A stretch of DNA of 64,000 nucleotides from Bacteroides acidifaciens (lineage in GTDB: Bacteria > Bacteroidota > Bacteroidia > Bacteroidales > Bacteroidaceae): NCBI RefSeq assembly GCF_903181435.1, contig NZ_CAEUHO010000001.1:2418001-2482000 (forward strand), written 5' to 3'. The position numbers and the translations under genes are program-made. The notes beneath the pieces were generated by a model. It was not told the DNA's origin. It saw only the letters and a list, made by a program, of their open reading frames with translations, and ran no database searches. Positions 54,361 through 62,993 of the stretch are shown piece by piece; within the stretch, counting starts at the first letter, position 1, and every line of letters starts with the position of its first letter.

Positions 54361-56559
54361 ATGGAACTGCTCACCATAAAGCATCAGGATTTTGAAATGA
54401 TTGTCGAATGCGCAAAATTCGATGACATTTGGTATAAAGCCAAGAGTAATATTGGAGAAGAATGCTTACACTCCACTTATTCTTGGTCAGAAGGCGTATC
54501 ATCTGTTATCCTGAGCAACTATATTGGAGAAGAAATTACGATTGAAAACAGCCAACAAGCTCCTGCCATATTTTTCGACAACACCGATTATCCTATTTGG
54601 GTGGAATTCAAGAACTATGTGAAAAAGGCTAAGTTTGGCTCCACTCTCCAGAGTGAAAATGAAAAATTCACTTTTCGCAGACAGATATTGGCAGGTTTCT
54701 TGAATTATGGCAATGAGGTTGGTCGCAGCGAAATACAACTCATGTATCAAGTGGGAGCAGAAACCCGCAGTTTTGTCTTCTCTTTTGAAGTGTTGAGCAC
54801 AAAGCTCAACTATCACGAGCATTGGAAAGCCATTATAGAGGATATTGAACAAGAGTACAGAATGCTTTCGCTCGACTATATGCGAAGAACCTTTCATGGC
54901 TTTTCGCCCGATGCAAGCGGAGAGACCCCGGAAATAATCTGGTGGAGCGTATTTGCCAATGAGCAAAAGAAATTCATCAAGGCCTGCAAAAACATCATTG
55001 ACCGCCCAAGACATCAGTTACACGGAAAAGAGACTTACAAACGTGCCGATAAACTGACATTTGTCCCCTCTTGCATAGAAAACGAATTGGCAGAACACAG
55101 ACAGGACAGCTCTCACTTATATCGTGTAGAAGAACGCGTCCGAACAAATGACACGCAGGAAAACAGGTTCTTGAAATTCGCTCTTGGACAAATTACGGAT
55201 AAATACGCAGTCTTGAAGAAGCGCATAGAAGCGGTAAAGAATGCTTCGGATGTGATGAAGGATGACATGCAAGCCACATTGGCTACATTGAAACACTTGC
55301 AGCGAAATCCCTTCTTCCGTACAGTAGGAAATTACAAAGGAATGAATCAGGAAAGTTTGGTTTTGCAGAAAGCTACCAGCTACAGTCAGGTATATCGCAC
55401 GTGGAGCCTGCTTCGCCGCTCCTATTCTCTGAATGATGGCATATACCGTTTGCAAACCAAAGATATAGCGACACTCTACGAGATATGGTGTTTCATAGAA
55501 GTGAGCCACATAGTAAAAGAAAAACTGCATTTGTCCGATGAAGATATAGACCATAAAAACCGTATGGAAATGAATGGCCTATTTACATGGGATTTGGGCA
55601 AAGGAGAACATTCCCGTATCCTTTTCAAGAAAGATAATGTGGAACTGGCTGAATTAGTCTATAATCCAAAGAACACAGACAAGGGGAATAGTGACATTGG
55701 AATGAAAGATCTTGTGGTACGCACAGTGCCACAAAAGCCGGACATAGTCCTGCAACTGACTAAGAACGATTTGCAAGAAGGAATGAAAATGACTTATCTG
55801 TTTGATGCGAAATATCGTATTGATGGAAAGGATAAAAATGGTGTGGACGTTCCACCGGAAGACGCCATCAACCAGATGCACAGATACCGAGATGCCATCT
55901 ATTATAAAGACTATCAATCGAATACTTTGAAAAAGGAAGTGATAGGTGGTTATATTTTGTTCCCGGGTGATGGCGAGCCAACCGATGTTGCTGTATCGAA
56001 GTTCCGTAAGACTATAGACGAAGTGAATATCGGTGCATTCCCACTTCGCCCAAAAGACACTTATAACCGAATGCTTTTGGAGCAATTTATCGAAGAACTT
56101 ATTCGGAATAAATCTTATGAAACCATATCGAATGTAATACCGCAGAAAGGCGCATTATTGCAAGTGCCCAATCGCCTTCTTGTTGGTTTAGTAGGCAACA
56201 GTTCACGTCCTGGATATACACAAAGCTTCCTTGACGGTAATGCCACCTTATACTATACAGGACCTAAATTTCCTACAACTATATCTCTGCACAATCTTCA
56301 CTACTTTATTCCTTATATAAAAGGAGAAGGTGTTCGCGATATCTATGAGATTGTCCGTATAAGGACTATAACAGGGAAAGAGGCAAAACAAATAGAAGGC
56401 GAAAATGCTACAGATGATATGCGTTTAGCATTTGAATTGCATTTCAGCCGTAAGTTGTTTGAGGATTATCGACAGATAGATATTCATAAAATGATTAATT
56501 ATATTTTTATTGATACCTCATTTGAAAAAATAGATGAGTGGGTGAAAAATAGGACTTGA
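54361..56559 (+). CDS. DUF2357 McrC-like PD-(D/E)XK nuclease
   Basis: 732 residues from the ATG at 54361. The large N-terminal part is of the DUF2357 type (WEGL-free beta-rich start, then helical FLKFALGQI and YRTWSLLRRSY). The nuclease domain shows KPDIVLQL with D461 and YLFDAKYRID with D482-x-K484, a clear PD-(D/E)XK active site, followed by INQMHRYRDAIYY. It is the nuclease partner of the McrB-like motor. The frame has an earlier TTG at 54349; ATG is preferred. C-terminal extension (about 600-732) has no domain I know. Confidence 0.82.
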   Translation: MELLTIKHQDFEMIVECAKFDDIWYKAKSNIGEECLHSTYSWSEGVSSVILSNYIGEEITIENSQQAPAIFFDNTDYPIWVEFKNYVKKAKFGSTLQSENEKFTFRRQILAGFLNYGNEVGRSEIQLMYQVGAETRSFVFSFEVLSTKLNYHEHWKAIIEDIEQEYRMLSLDYMRRTFHGFSPDASGETPEIIWWSVFANEQKKFIKACKNIIDRPRHQLHGKETYKRADKLTFVPSCIENELAEHRQDSSHLYRVEERVRTNDTQENRFLKFALGQITDKYAVLKKRIEAVKNASDVMKDDMQATLATLKHLQRNPFFRTVGNYKGMNQESLVLQKATSYSQVYRTWSLLRRSYSLNDGIYRLQTKDIATLYEIWCFIEVSHIVKEKLHLSDEDIDHKNRMEMNGLFTWDLGKGEHSRILFKKDNVELAELVYNPKNTDKGNSDIGMKDLVVRTVPQKPDIVLQLTKNDLQEGMKMTYLFDAKYRIDGKDKNGVDVPPEDAINQMHRYRDAIYYKDYQSNTLKKEVIGGYILFPGDGEPTDVAVSKFRKTIDEVNIGAFPLRPKDTYNRMLLEQFIEELIRNKSYETISNVIPQKGALLQVPNRLLVGLVGNSSRPGYTQSFLDGNATLYYTGPKFPTTISLHNLHYFIPYIKGEGVRDIYEIVRIRTITGKEAKQIEGENATDDMRLAFELHFSRKLFEDYRQIDIHKMINYIFIDTSFEKIDEWVKNRT

Positions 56560-56592
56560 TATAGTATTAATTATTCAATCATTAGTAAGCAG

Positions 56593-57696
56593 ATGAAAAC
56601 CAAAGGGAAAAAAGATATCAAAAAACGCATTTTGCAGAATCATGCAAAAAAAATGGCTAAATTAAAAAAAAGATTTAGAGATATTCGTAGGCGTAAAAAT
56701 AAAGCACGCAATGGAAAAAATAAAGCCCAACAAATGTCTGATCGAATAAATAGACAATTTGAAGGATATAAAAAAATTGTGGCACCAGAAAATTTTTCAT
56801 TGACTGAAAATACCGAAGAATCATTGCTCTTCATTGCAAAACTAGAGGAATGTCTAGAAGCCCAAAAGAAAGTTTTTGTGAATCTTGCCAAGGTAGAACA
56901 AATAGCCCAAGGTGCTATTGTTGTTCTTCTGTCTATAATGATAAAATTTAAATCGGCTCACGTAGATTTCAATGGAAATTTTCCTAAAAATCAAAGCGCA
57001 AATAAACGCCTAGTTGACTCTGGCTTTTTCCATGAATTATACAGAAAGAATATTAACTTAGGAACAAGATACGAAATATGCAGAAATAAAGTTCTTACAC
57101 ATGCCAATAAAATTGTAGATACGGCACTTTCGGACAATATTATTTCGGAAATATCTTCTTTAATTTGGGGAGAAGAAAGAAGATGCCCAGGCTTACAAAG
57201 GGTATTTATAGAACTCATGCAAAATACGAATAATCACGCTTCATATAAAAATAAAGGAGAACATCATTGGTGGACAACAGTCCAATATGATAAAGAAAAC
57301 AAAAAAGCATATTTTTCCTTTATTGATTATGGAGTGGGAATTATAAATAGTTTAACTAATGATCAGAGAGGAAAATTTTTCAATATAATTCCACGTATAA
57401 AACAAATCTTTAGTCCTGAAAACAACTCGGATTTGCTAATGTTACTTTTAAATGGAAACATACATGAAACCTCAAGTAAAATACAAAATACTTCTACAAA
57501 AAAGTATTATCGCGGGAAAGGACTTCCGTGTCTTTTCAATGCCTGTAGAGAGAATAAAATTTCTAGAGTTGTTGTAATTACAAATAATGCAAAAGTAGAA
57601 TATGAAAATCAAAGAAAGACCAATCTGAATACATCATTCAAGGGCACGTTCATTTATTGGGAGTTAAATTACAATAATATACATTTAAATAAATAA
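56593..57696 (+). CDS. GHKL ATPase of the restriction cassette
   Basis: 367 residues. The first about 60 are very basic (KGKKDIKKRILQNHAKKMAK), which suggests binding of nucleic acid. The middle resembles no family I know. The C-terminal GHKL fold has N box ELMQNTNNH (E207, N211), G1 box DYGVGI (D245-x-G247-x-G249) and G2 box GKGLPCL (308-314). There is no phospho-acceptor histidine domain, so it is not a standard sensor kinase. It lies seven bases before a STAS-like gene, like the SpoIIAB-SpoIIAA or RsbW-RsbV partner-switch pairs. Role in the restriction cassette is unknown. Confidence 0.7.
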   Translation: MKTKGKKDIKKRILQNHAKKMAKLKKRFRDIRRRKNKARNGKNKAQQMSDRINRQFEGYKKIVAPENFSLTENTEESLLFIAKLEECLEAQKKVFVNLAKVEQIAQGAIVVLLSIMIKFKSAHVDFNGNFPKNQSANKRLVDSGFFHELYRKNINLGTRYEICRNKVLTHANKIVDTALSDNIISEISSLIWGEERRCPGLQRVFIELMQNTNNHASYKNKGEHHWWTTVQYDKENKKAYFSFIDYGVGIINSLTNDQRGKFFNIIPRIKQIFSPENNSDLLMLLLNGNIHETSSKIQNTSTKKYYRGKGLPCLFNACRENKISRVVVITNNAKVEYENQRKTNLNTSFKGTFIYWELNYNNIHLNK

Positions 57697-57703
57697 TTTA
57701 GAT

Positions 57704-58042
57704 ATGAAAATTAAAATAGCAACAGATTTTAGTAGAATTCCGGGAGCAAGATATCCTATTGAAGGTGATTTTTCAGGACAAGAATTCAGGAAAAGAGTAT
57801 TGTTACCTAAGTTGAAGGAAGCTATAAACAAGCATGAGACACTTACGGTAGATCTTGATGGAACAGCAGGTTTAGGAACCTCATTTTTGGAAGAATCATT
57901 TGGGGGATTAATCCGAGAAGACCATATTGAATATGAAAATATTAAGCAAACTCTTAGGCTTATATCTATAGAAGAACCGGATTATATCGAAGAAATAATG
58001 TTATATATTAATGATGCGTATGAACAAGAGAAACATTGCTAA
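57704..58042 (+). CDS. STAS-like DUF4325 protein
   Basis: 112 residues fitting the STAS-like DUF4325 family: TVDLDGTAGLGTSFLEESFGGL (about 47-68) is its signature. Such proteins are usually encoded beside a GHKL ATPase, as here (gap of seven bases), and probably bind it. The C-terminus overlaps the start of the next gene by 32 bases. A partner-switch role is inference. Confidence 0.75.
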   Translation: MKIKIATDFSRIPGARYPIEGDFSGQEFRKRVLLPKLKEAINKHETLTVDLDGTAGLGTSFLEESFGGLIREDHIEYENIKQTLRLISIEEPDYIEEIMLYINDAYEQEKHC

Positions 58043-58625
58043 ATATATTTTATGGATTACAATTTTCAGCGTTGGGGTTTGCTTTGGCAAATTCCTAAAT
58101 TGGGGGTATTTTGTTTTATCAAAAGAAATATCAATCATTGACGCTATTTCCCTGTTTGTGACAGTTGGATGCGCTATATTTATAGCCAAAGTATTAGAAA
58201 AAGAAGTACAAGATGACCGAATTGAAAAAGATTTATTTTTGAATCAAATAAATCAACTTGAAACTTTTTTAACAGGGATAGAAAAAGACATTGAGTCTTC
58301 CGGAACTTTATATGTAAGTATTGTAAACTCTTATTCCAACGCAAATAAAACAAGATATAAATTTTTCAAGAGAATTGACGAACATAGTATTCATCTAAGT
58401 AAAAATTCTACGCTAAAAAAGACAGAAAAAGATTTGGAGATCAGCTTTAAATCTCTAAAGCCATTATTAACAGAAACACCAGTTGTTCAAACCGAAACTC
58501 CAGACATTATAGTTAAATCAGGAAAAATCAGATATAGCGAATCACGTTTAACCGAAATTAAAAATGAAATTACCAATATATATGACAACCTTTTCAAAAT
58601 AAAAATTATTATAAACAGGAGTTAG
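58011..58625 (+). CDS. Membrane protein of the restriction cassette, unknown function
   Basis: 204 residues. Two N-terminal membrane helices (ILWITIFSVGVCFGKFL; IIDAISLFVTVGCAIFIA) and a long helical, charged cytoplasmic part (EVQDDRIEKDLFLNQINQLETFLTGIE and on). Its start overlaps the STAS-like gene by 32 bases (ATG at 58011, 58014 or 58020), so it is translated together with it. No family recognised. It may place the GHKL/STAS pair at the membrane or act as an effector. Confidence 0.65.
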   Translation: MMRMNKRNIAKYILWITIFSVGVCFGKFLNWGYFVLSKEISIIDAISLFVTVGCAIFIAKVLEKEVQDDRIEKDLFLNQINQLETFLTGIEKDIESSGTLYVSIVNSYSNANKTRYKFFKRIDEHSIHLSKNSTLKKTEKDLEISFKSLKPLLTETPVVQTETPDIIVKSGKIRYSESRLTEIKNEITNIYDNLFKIKIIINRS

Positions 58626-58632
58626 GTTAATA

Positions 58633-59151
58633 ATGGATAAATTGACTAAAGAGCAACGCCATCGTTGTATGTCCGCTATAAAAGGAAGGAATACGAAACC
58701 CGAAATGCTGGTGCGAAAATTCCTTTTTAGCCGTGGCTTCCGCTATCGGCTAAATCATCCTCGTCTTCCCGGTCATCCCGATTTGGTACTTCGCAAATAC
58801 CGGACGGTCATTTTTGTGAACGGCTGCTTTTGGCATGGTCATGATAATTGCAAATATTTCCGCTTACCTAAAACCAATATTGAATTTTGGTCAAACAAGA
58901 TAGAAAGGAATAAAGAACGAGATAAAAAAGAACAATGCCAGCTTGCTGCCATGGGCTGGCATTGTATCACGATTTGGGAGTGCCAACTAAAACCAAAAGT
59001 CCAGATACAAACACTTGAATCGTTAGCTTATACATTGAACCATATTTTTCTTGAAGACAGGAAAATAAAAACATACGAGTTACCTGATACTGACAGTACA
59101 CTTGTGGCAGCAGAACCAGAAGTGACTTATGGAAGAAATAAGCAACAATAA
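58633..59151 (+). CDS. vsr: Very short patch repair endonuclease
   Basis: 172-residue Vsr family nuclease. Typical sequence MSAIKGRNTKPEMLVRKFLF, then GHPDLVL with the catalytic D50, then FVNGCFWHGHD with H68 and a zinc-type Cys. It cuts beside T in T:G mismatches formed by deamination of 5-methylcytosine. Its job is tied to the C5 methyltransferase six kilobases upstream, which argues that all genes between belong to the same cassette. It starts seven bases after the membrane protein gene. The C-terminal about 30 residues go beyond the usual core. Confidence 0.88.
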   Translation: MDKLTKEQRHRCMSAIKGRNTKPEMLVRKFLFSRGFRYRLNHPRLPGHPDLVLRKYRTVIFVNGCFWHGHDNCKYFRLPKTNIEFWSNKIERNKERDKKEQCQLAAMGWHCITIWECQLKPKVQIQTLESLAYTLNHIFLEDRKIKTYELPDTDSTLVAAEPEVTYGRNKQQ

Positions 59152-59178
59152 AGAACTATTGCTTATTTTCTCCGATGA

Positions 59179-59832
59179 CTATTCCATATTTCTTTTTAAC
59201 TCTATTCCTACTTTTTCTATCAAGTACTGATACTGTTCCTTCACCGCCCGATACATCGAATAATGTGCAAAGGATTCTTCCTTATACTTCACGCTACTAA
59301 CCGACGCAGTAACAGCCCACGTAACAATGATGACAATAAAGACTACAACATATCGGAGCTTTATATGATAGCCACGTATAAACATCCCATTGATATTGGG
59401 TGGAATAACCGTTACTGGATTTTTCAACTCATTGATTTTGGCAAATATCTCATCCTGCCGTTTTAATATGCTTTCGGTATTTGCCTCAATAGCCATACGA
59501 TTGAGATTGTAATCGCAAACGTGTCTATAAAGGTATTCAAGAAATTTAGACTTCTGCTTGAATAATTCAATGAGTTTCGGGAACCACAGTGAAAATGGTA
59601 AAGTGTCCGGTTGCTGTTTCCAGACATGTTGTTTTACCACAGACAAGGCTTCATTCCAGCAAGCACAGAAACTTTTGGCGACTCCATTATAAATGGTCTT
59701 TTCATCAAAGTCCACTTTTACAGATTGCTCTAGTTTAGGGGCTGTAGTATTCTGTTTTTCAATACACTCTTTAAGCTCGTTAATACTTTGGCGCAAATTT
59801 GCAAGATTTGCTGCTACTACATCTTCTTTCAT
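59179..59832 (-). CDS. Coiled-coil membrane protein of the mobilisation operon
   Basis: 217 residues. N-terminal coiled coil (LANLRQSINELKECIE), helical middle, then one membrane helix (YVVVFIVIIVTWAVTASVS, about 160-178) and a short C-terminal tail. It starts on the last base of the relaxase stop (TAATG), so it is the third mobilisation gene. Similar small membrane proteins follow relaxase genes in Bacteroides mobilisable elements; the function is not known to me. It converges on vsr. Confidence 0.65.
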   Translation of the reverse strand: MKEDVVAANLANLRQSINELKECIEKQNTTAPKLEQSVKVDFDEKTIYNGVAKSFCACWNEALSVVKQHVWKQQPDTLPFSLWFPKLIELFKQKSKFLEYLYRHVCDYNLNRMAIEANTESILKRQDEIFAKINELKNPVTVIPPNINGMFIRGYHIKLRYVVVFIVIIVTWAVTASVSSVKYKEESFAHYSMYRAVKEQYQYLIEKVGIELKRNME

Positions 59833-60731
59833 TATCTTCTACGTTTTGAGGGTTTATAAAAAGGGGCGTTTCTTTGGTTATCCTTATTTTTATCGTCTCG
59901 CCATCCCAGTTTATTACTTGTTCCTCCACCTCCACCGGAAGTTATGGCTTGATGAGGTTGAACAACCAGTTCCGCTGCCACATTGCCCAATGTAGCACAA
60001 AGACTGTTAAAACTTAAATCACGGTCAAGTTTAGAACCGGCTATACTATATTCATTTTGACAGAATGATATGCCACGAATTTTATCAGGGTTATCTGTAT
60101 GATTAAAGCGTATATCTATACCCTGACCTTTGAGAATGCCAAGAAAATCATTCCATGAACGAGATACAGCCAGTGCATCAAGAGTTGCAGAACGTAGATT
60201 ATACTTCCGTAATTGATAAGGGCGCAAACGGCTCTTGTTTCGGGCTTTACTATTTTTAGGAGCAAAGTATAGTCCATACTCTTTTGTCAAAGTTCGACAT
60301 ACTTTGGCATTGTGTATTCTTTCATTGCTGTCAGAAATGAGATTGCCATCATTGTCTATCCGGTTAAATACCAAATGACAATGAGGATGTTTCGTGTCGT
60401 GATGTCGGGCTATGATATATTGAGTATTGCGAATCCCCATTTGTTCCATCCATTTCTTGGCAATCTCTGCCATCAGCGCATCTCCTTCTTCGTTATCGGG
60501 GAAACGGTTAATGTCCTGCGAAGAGAAAGCAAGTGATACGTGTTTCACCGGACTTTTTACTTTCGGGCGCATGGACGCTTGTATCTGAAAAGAATCAGCT
60601 ATGGTTTTATTACTGATGACACAGACACCTTCGTGTGCTAAAAGTATGGCACATTTCTTCTTGTTCTTTTGGTCATTGGCATAATTCACTATTCCTCCGA
60701 AATCCGCTCTTGTTTTAATCTTAGCTATCAT
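59832..60731 (-). CDS. Relaxase / mobilisation nuclease
   Basis: 299-residue relaxase of the Bacteroides mobilisation type. A likely nicking tyrosine is Y17 in VNYAND. The metal-binding histidine cluster is HHDTKHPHCHLVFNRID (about 108-124). The C-terminal tail is rich in glycine and basic residues. It nicks oriT and pilots the strand during transfer by a helper conjugative element; no type IV secretion gene is present in the window. Its ATG overlaps the end of mobC by 11 bases. Confidence 0.88.
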   Translation of the reverse strand: MIAKIKTRADFGGIVNYANDQKNKKKCAILLAHEGVCVISNKTIADSFQIQASMRPKVKSPVKHVSLAFSSQDINRFPDNEEGDALMAEIAKKWMEQMGIRNTQYIIARHHDTKHPHCHLVFNRIDNDGNLISDSNERIHNAKVCRTLTKEYGLYFAPKNSKARNKSRLRPYQLRKYNLRSATLDALAVSRSWNDFLGILKGQGIDIRFNHTDNPDKIRGISFCQNEYSIAGSKLDRDLSFNSLCATLGNVAAELVVQPHQAITSGGGGGTSNKLGWRDDKNKDNQRNAPFYKPSKRRR

Positions 60732-61083
60732 GGCTATTGTTCTTTACTTGAGTGATAATTCTACTGACTTCTGATATGATTGAGAAGCATTGTTGTTTGA
60801 CTGCTTCCAAACCATAAGTGTGCATCTGATGGGCAATCTGATTGACATTATTGGCGATACCGGAAAGGTCACGAATAGCCGATACCATTTCAGGGCTGAT
60901 GCGCTGACAGACTTGACAATCCATTGCTGCCTGATGGCAAAATTCATTGACAGACAATCCAGCCTGTTCCGCTTTGGATTGGATATAAATGTAGTCGTTT
61001 TCGGTAAACATTACCCGAAAACATTTGGTACGTTTCTGATAGTTCGCCAACTTAGGGCGACCACCAAGTTTCTTCTCCTTCAT
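60721..61083 (-). CDS. mobC: MobC-like relaxosome protein
   Basis: 120 residues. A ribbon-helix-helix start (KRTKCFRVMFTENDYIYIQSKAEQAGLSVNEF) and a MobC-type C-terminus (LSGIANNVNQIAHQMHTYG). It binds oriT and helps the relaxase. The frame has a TTG six codons earlier, but the ATG at 61083 is normal. It lies just downstream of the candidate oriT. Confidence 0.85.
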   Translation of the reverse strand: MKEKKLGGRPKLANYQKRTKCFRVMFTENDYIYIQSKAEQAGLSVNEFCHQAAMDCQVCQRISPEMVSAIRDLSGIANNVNQIAHQMHTYGLEAVKQQCFSIISEVSRIITQVKNNSHDS

Positions 61084-61113
61084 ATTTATCTTAACTTTCA
61101 ATGTTCATGAATT

Positions 61114-61194
61114 GATTTTTTGAGAGTGGCAGTTTATCCGCTTGCCGCATAGGTTTTAGTGGCACTAAAACACAAACTTGCCACTCAAAAAATC
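61114..61194. other. Candidate oriT
   Basis: Between mobC and the DUF3987 gene, outer arms at 61114-61135 and 61174-61194 pair over about 20 bp with two one-base irregularities. Inside is a perfect nine-bp inverted repeat GTTTTAGTG / CACTAAAAC (61153-61171, one central base). Three GTGGC/GCCAC motifs sit at 61126, 61159 and 61180. The place directly ahead of mobC and relaxase and the nested repeats are typical for a transfer origin; the outer stem could also end transcription of the DUF3987 gene. Confidence 0.55.
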
Positions 61195-62993
61195 TTCCTA
61201 TATTTCCCTTGCTCTATTCGGCATAGCTTACCATCTTTGACAAAGGCTTCTATCCACTTGTTTGCAGTACTTCCATTTTCATTCAAAACTGAAACCGCCA
61301 TATCATAATCCTTCTTCGTGAATGTTTCAGGCAGCATATTATAAAGGGTATTCCTTCGTGCATAAATGCCAGTTTCTTGCGAAGCGGAATTAAATCGTTT
61401 GAACTGATTTCCTGACAAATTCCGATAAATGAATACGGCATGATAAAGTAAGGTTTCGCAAATATTCATGGCTGTAGAATAGTCAAACTCATGGCAGACC
61501 AGTTGCTCTGTCTTATCATGTGAGGAAGAATTGCGATGTACATTCTCCAAATGCCTGACAGCGGTCAGCACCATCATTATACGATAAGCAATCAATCCCA
61601 TCCGTCTGACCACTCCTTGCATCTTGTTATCCACTTCGTCACAACACTCCTCATTCACACGACTGAGGTATTCTATAAAGTGTTCTTGCAAATCAGAGGG
61701 AAGGGAAAAAGAATAATTCCCCTGCCGTACAAATTCTTCATGCAGATGACAGAAATTATCTCCCAATACTTTAAATATGGCATTCTTGGATTGAGAAATA
61801 TCGCTTGTGGCAAACACGTTTCTTATTCCTCTTTTGAAGCGGATAATATAGAAACAAAAGCGGCTCATCAACCCGTTCTCTGCATCAGGAATCAGCCTTC
61901 TCACCTGTTCGGGAGTGCCAGCCAATGCAACGGACACTCTTGGATTAGAAACTTCGCAATACTCTCTATCCTTGCGACGGCTCAAACTTACCAACTCATG
62001 ATGAAATGCCTTTCGCAACACATCGGAATAATTGCCATAGTCCGACTTCAATGTTTGGCTTAACGTGTCGCCCTCCGACTCAAACAACAGTCCAACTCCG
62101 TCATTATCTCCCAGTATCTTCAAGAAAGAGCTTGCGCTGCTATTGGCAGGAATGACAAGCATACGCATGGGCGGCTCGGCTGGCATAGTCATTCCATTAT
62201 CTTTCTTACCTTTGATATAAGCATTCATCGCTTCTTTATGTTCCTGTTCCAATCGCTTTGAGAGTTCATGTAAATTGCGATTAATGGGTACTACCAGTTC
62301 TCTGCATAGGGTTAATGCCCCTTTTCCCATACCTGCATCTGCCACAACGAACAGATAGAGATTCGGATAAACAATGCGCTCATCATACACACCACAAACA
62401 TTATATAAGCATACCGACAAACACACAATCGCTCCAATCAGTATCGTATCACGGTCATCTACTGAAATGGAGTTATTGACAACCTCATTTAGAAAAGAAG
62501 GAAGATGCTCAAATACACATTCAGGAAATGCAGGAAGTTCTTCTTCTGATTTTATCCATTTGCCCGTTTTGCCATTTTGGATATTTGGCAAAATGGATAA
62601 ATGCCCTTTGTTGGATGGAGCCAATGAGATTCCAGCTTGATTTGCCAAATGGAAGAAAGAACGGATAGTAATGCCTTGCCCTTTGGATTGCAGACAATGC
62701 GTATATTGTTTATCTGTTTCTTCCCTTTGATAGGTAGGGTAAAACCTGCTGATGCGATGATAATACTCCCGTCCGTTCTCTCCCAATCCATCAACAAGTG
62801 CAAAGCCCAATTCCACCCAATCTTTATAGTTGGGTGCTATATCAATGCCACGTTGTTCTATCTCCCGAACAACACTTTCTACATCGTCTTTTACCTTATT
62901 ATATATAGGAGCAATATCAGGCGTATGTATTTGCTGTATTTCAGAAGGGACATTCTCCCAATCTTGGGCGGAAAATATTTTCTTCGACATCAT
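61185..62993 (-). CDS. DUF3987 helicase/primase-like protein
   Basis: 602 residues from the ATG at 62993. An N-terminal PriCT-like region (YKDWVELGFALVDGLGENGREYY) is followed by the DUF3987 ATPase, with Walker A VVADAGMGKGALTL (about 230) and FESEGDTLSQ as a Walker-B-like site. It is common in Bacteroides mobilisable elements directly after a BT4734-type gene, which it overlaps by 53 bases. It probably primes or unwinds the element after transfer. Confidence 0.8.
   Translation of the reverse strand: MMSKKIFSAQDWENVPSEIQQIHTPDIAPIYNKVKDDVESVVREIEQRGIDIAPNYKDWVELGFALVDGLGENGREYYHRISRFYPTYQREETDKQYTHCLQSKGQGITIRSFFHLANQAGISLAPSNKGHLSILPNIQNGKTGKWIKSEEELPAFPECVFEHLPSFLNEVVNNSISVDDRDTILIGAIVCLSVCLYNVCGVYDERIVYPNLYLFVVADAGMGKGALTLCRELVVPINRNLHELSKRLEQEHKEAMNAYIKGKKDNGMTMPAEPPMRMLVIPANSSASSFLKILGDNDGVGLLFESEGDTLSQTLKSDYGNYSDVLRKAFHHELVSLSRRKDREYCEVSNPRVSVALAGTPEQVRRLIPDAENGLMSRFCFYIIRFKRGIRNVFATSDISQSKNAIFKVLGDNFCHLHEEFVRQGNYSFSLPSDLQEHFIEYLSRVNEECCDEVDNKMQGVVRRMGLIAYRIMMVLTAVRHLENVHRNSSSHDKTEQLVCHEFDYSTAMNICETLLYHAVFIYRNLSGNQFKRFNSASQETGIYARRNTLYNMLPETFTKKDYDMAVSVLNENGSTANKWIEAFVKDGKLCRIEQGKYRKIF

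Noticed and set aside
51414..59151. BREX, DISARM or classical McrBC type IV system
   Set aside because: There is no PglX/PglZ/BrxL or DrmAB, and a type IV enzyme would not carry its own C5 methyltransferase; the LlaJI/BsuMI comparison fits better.
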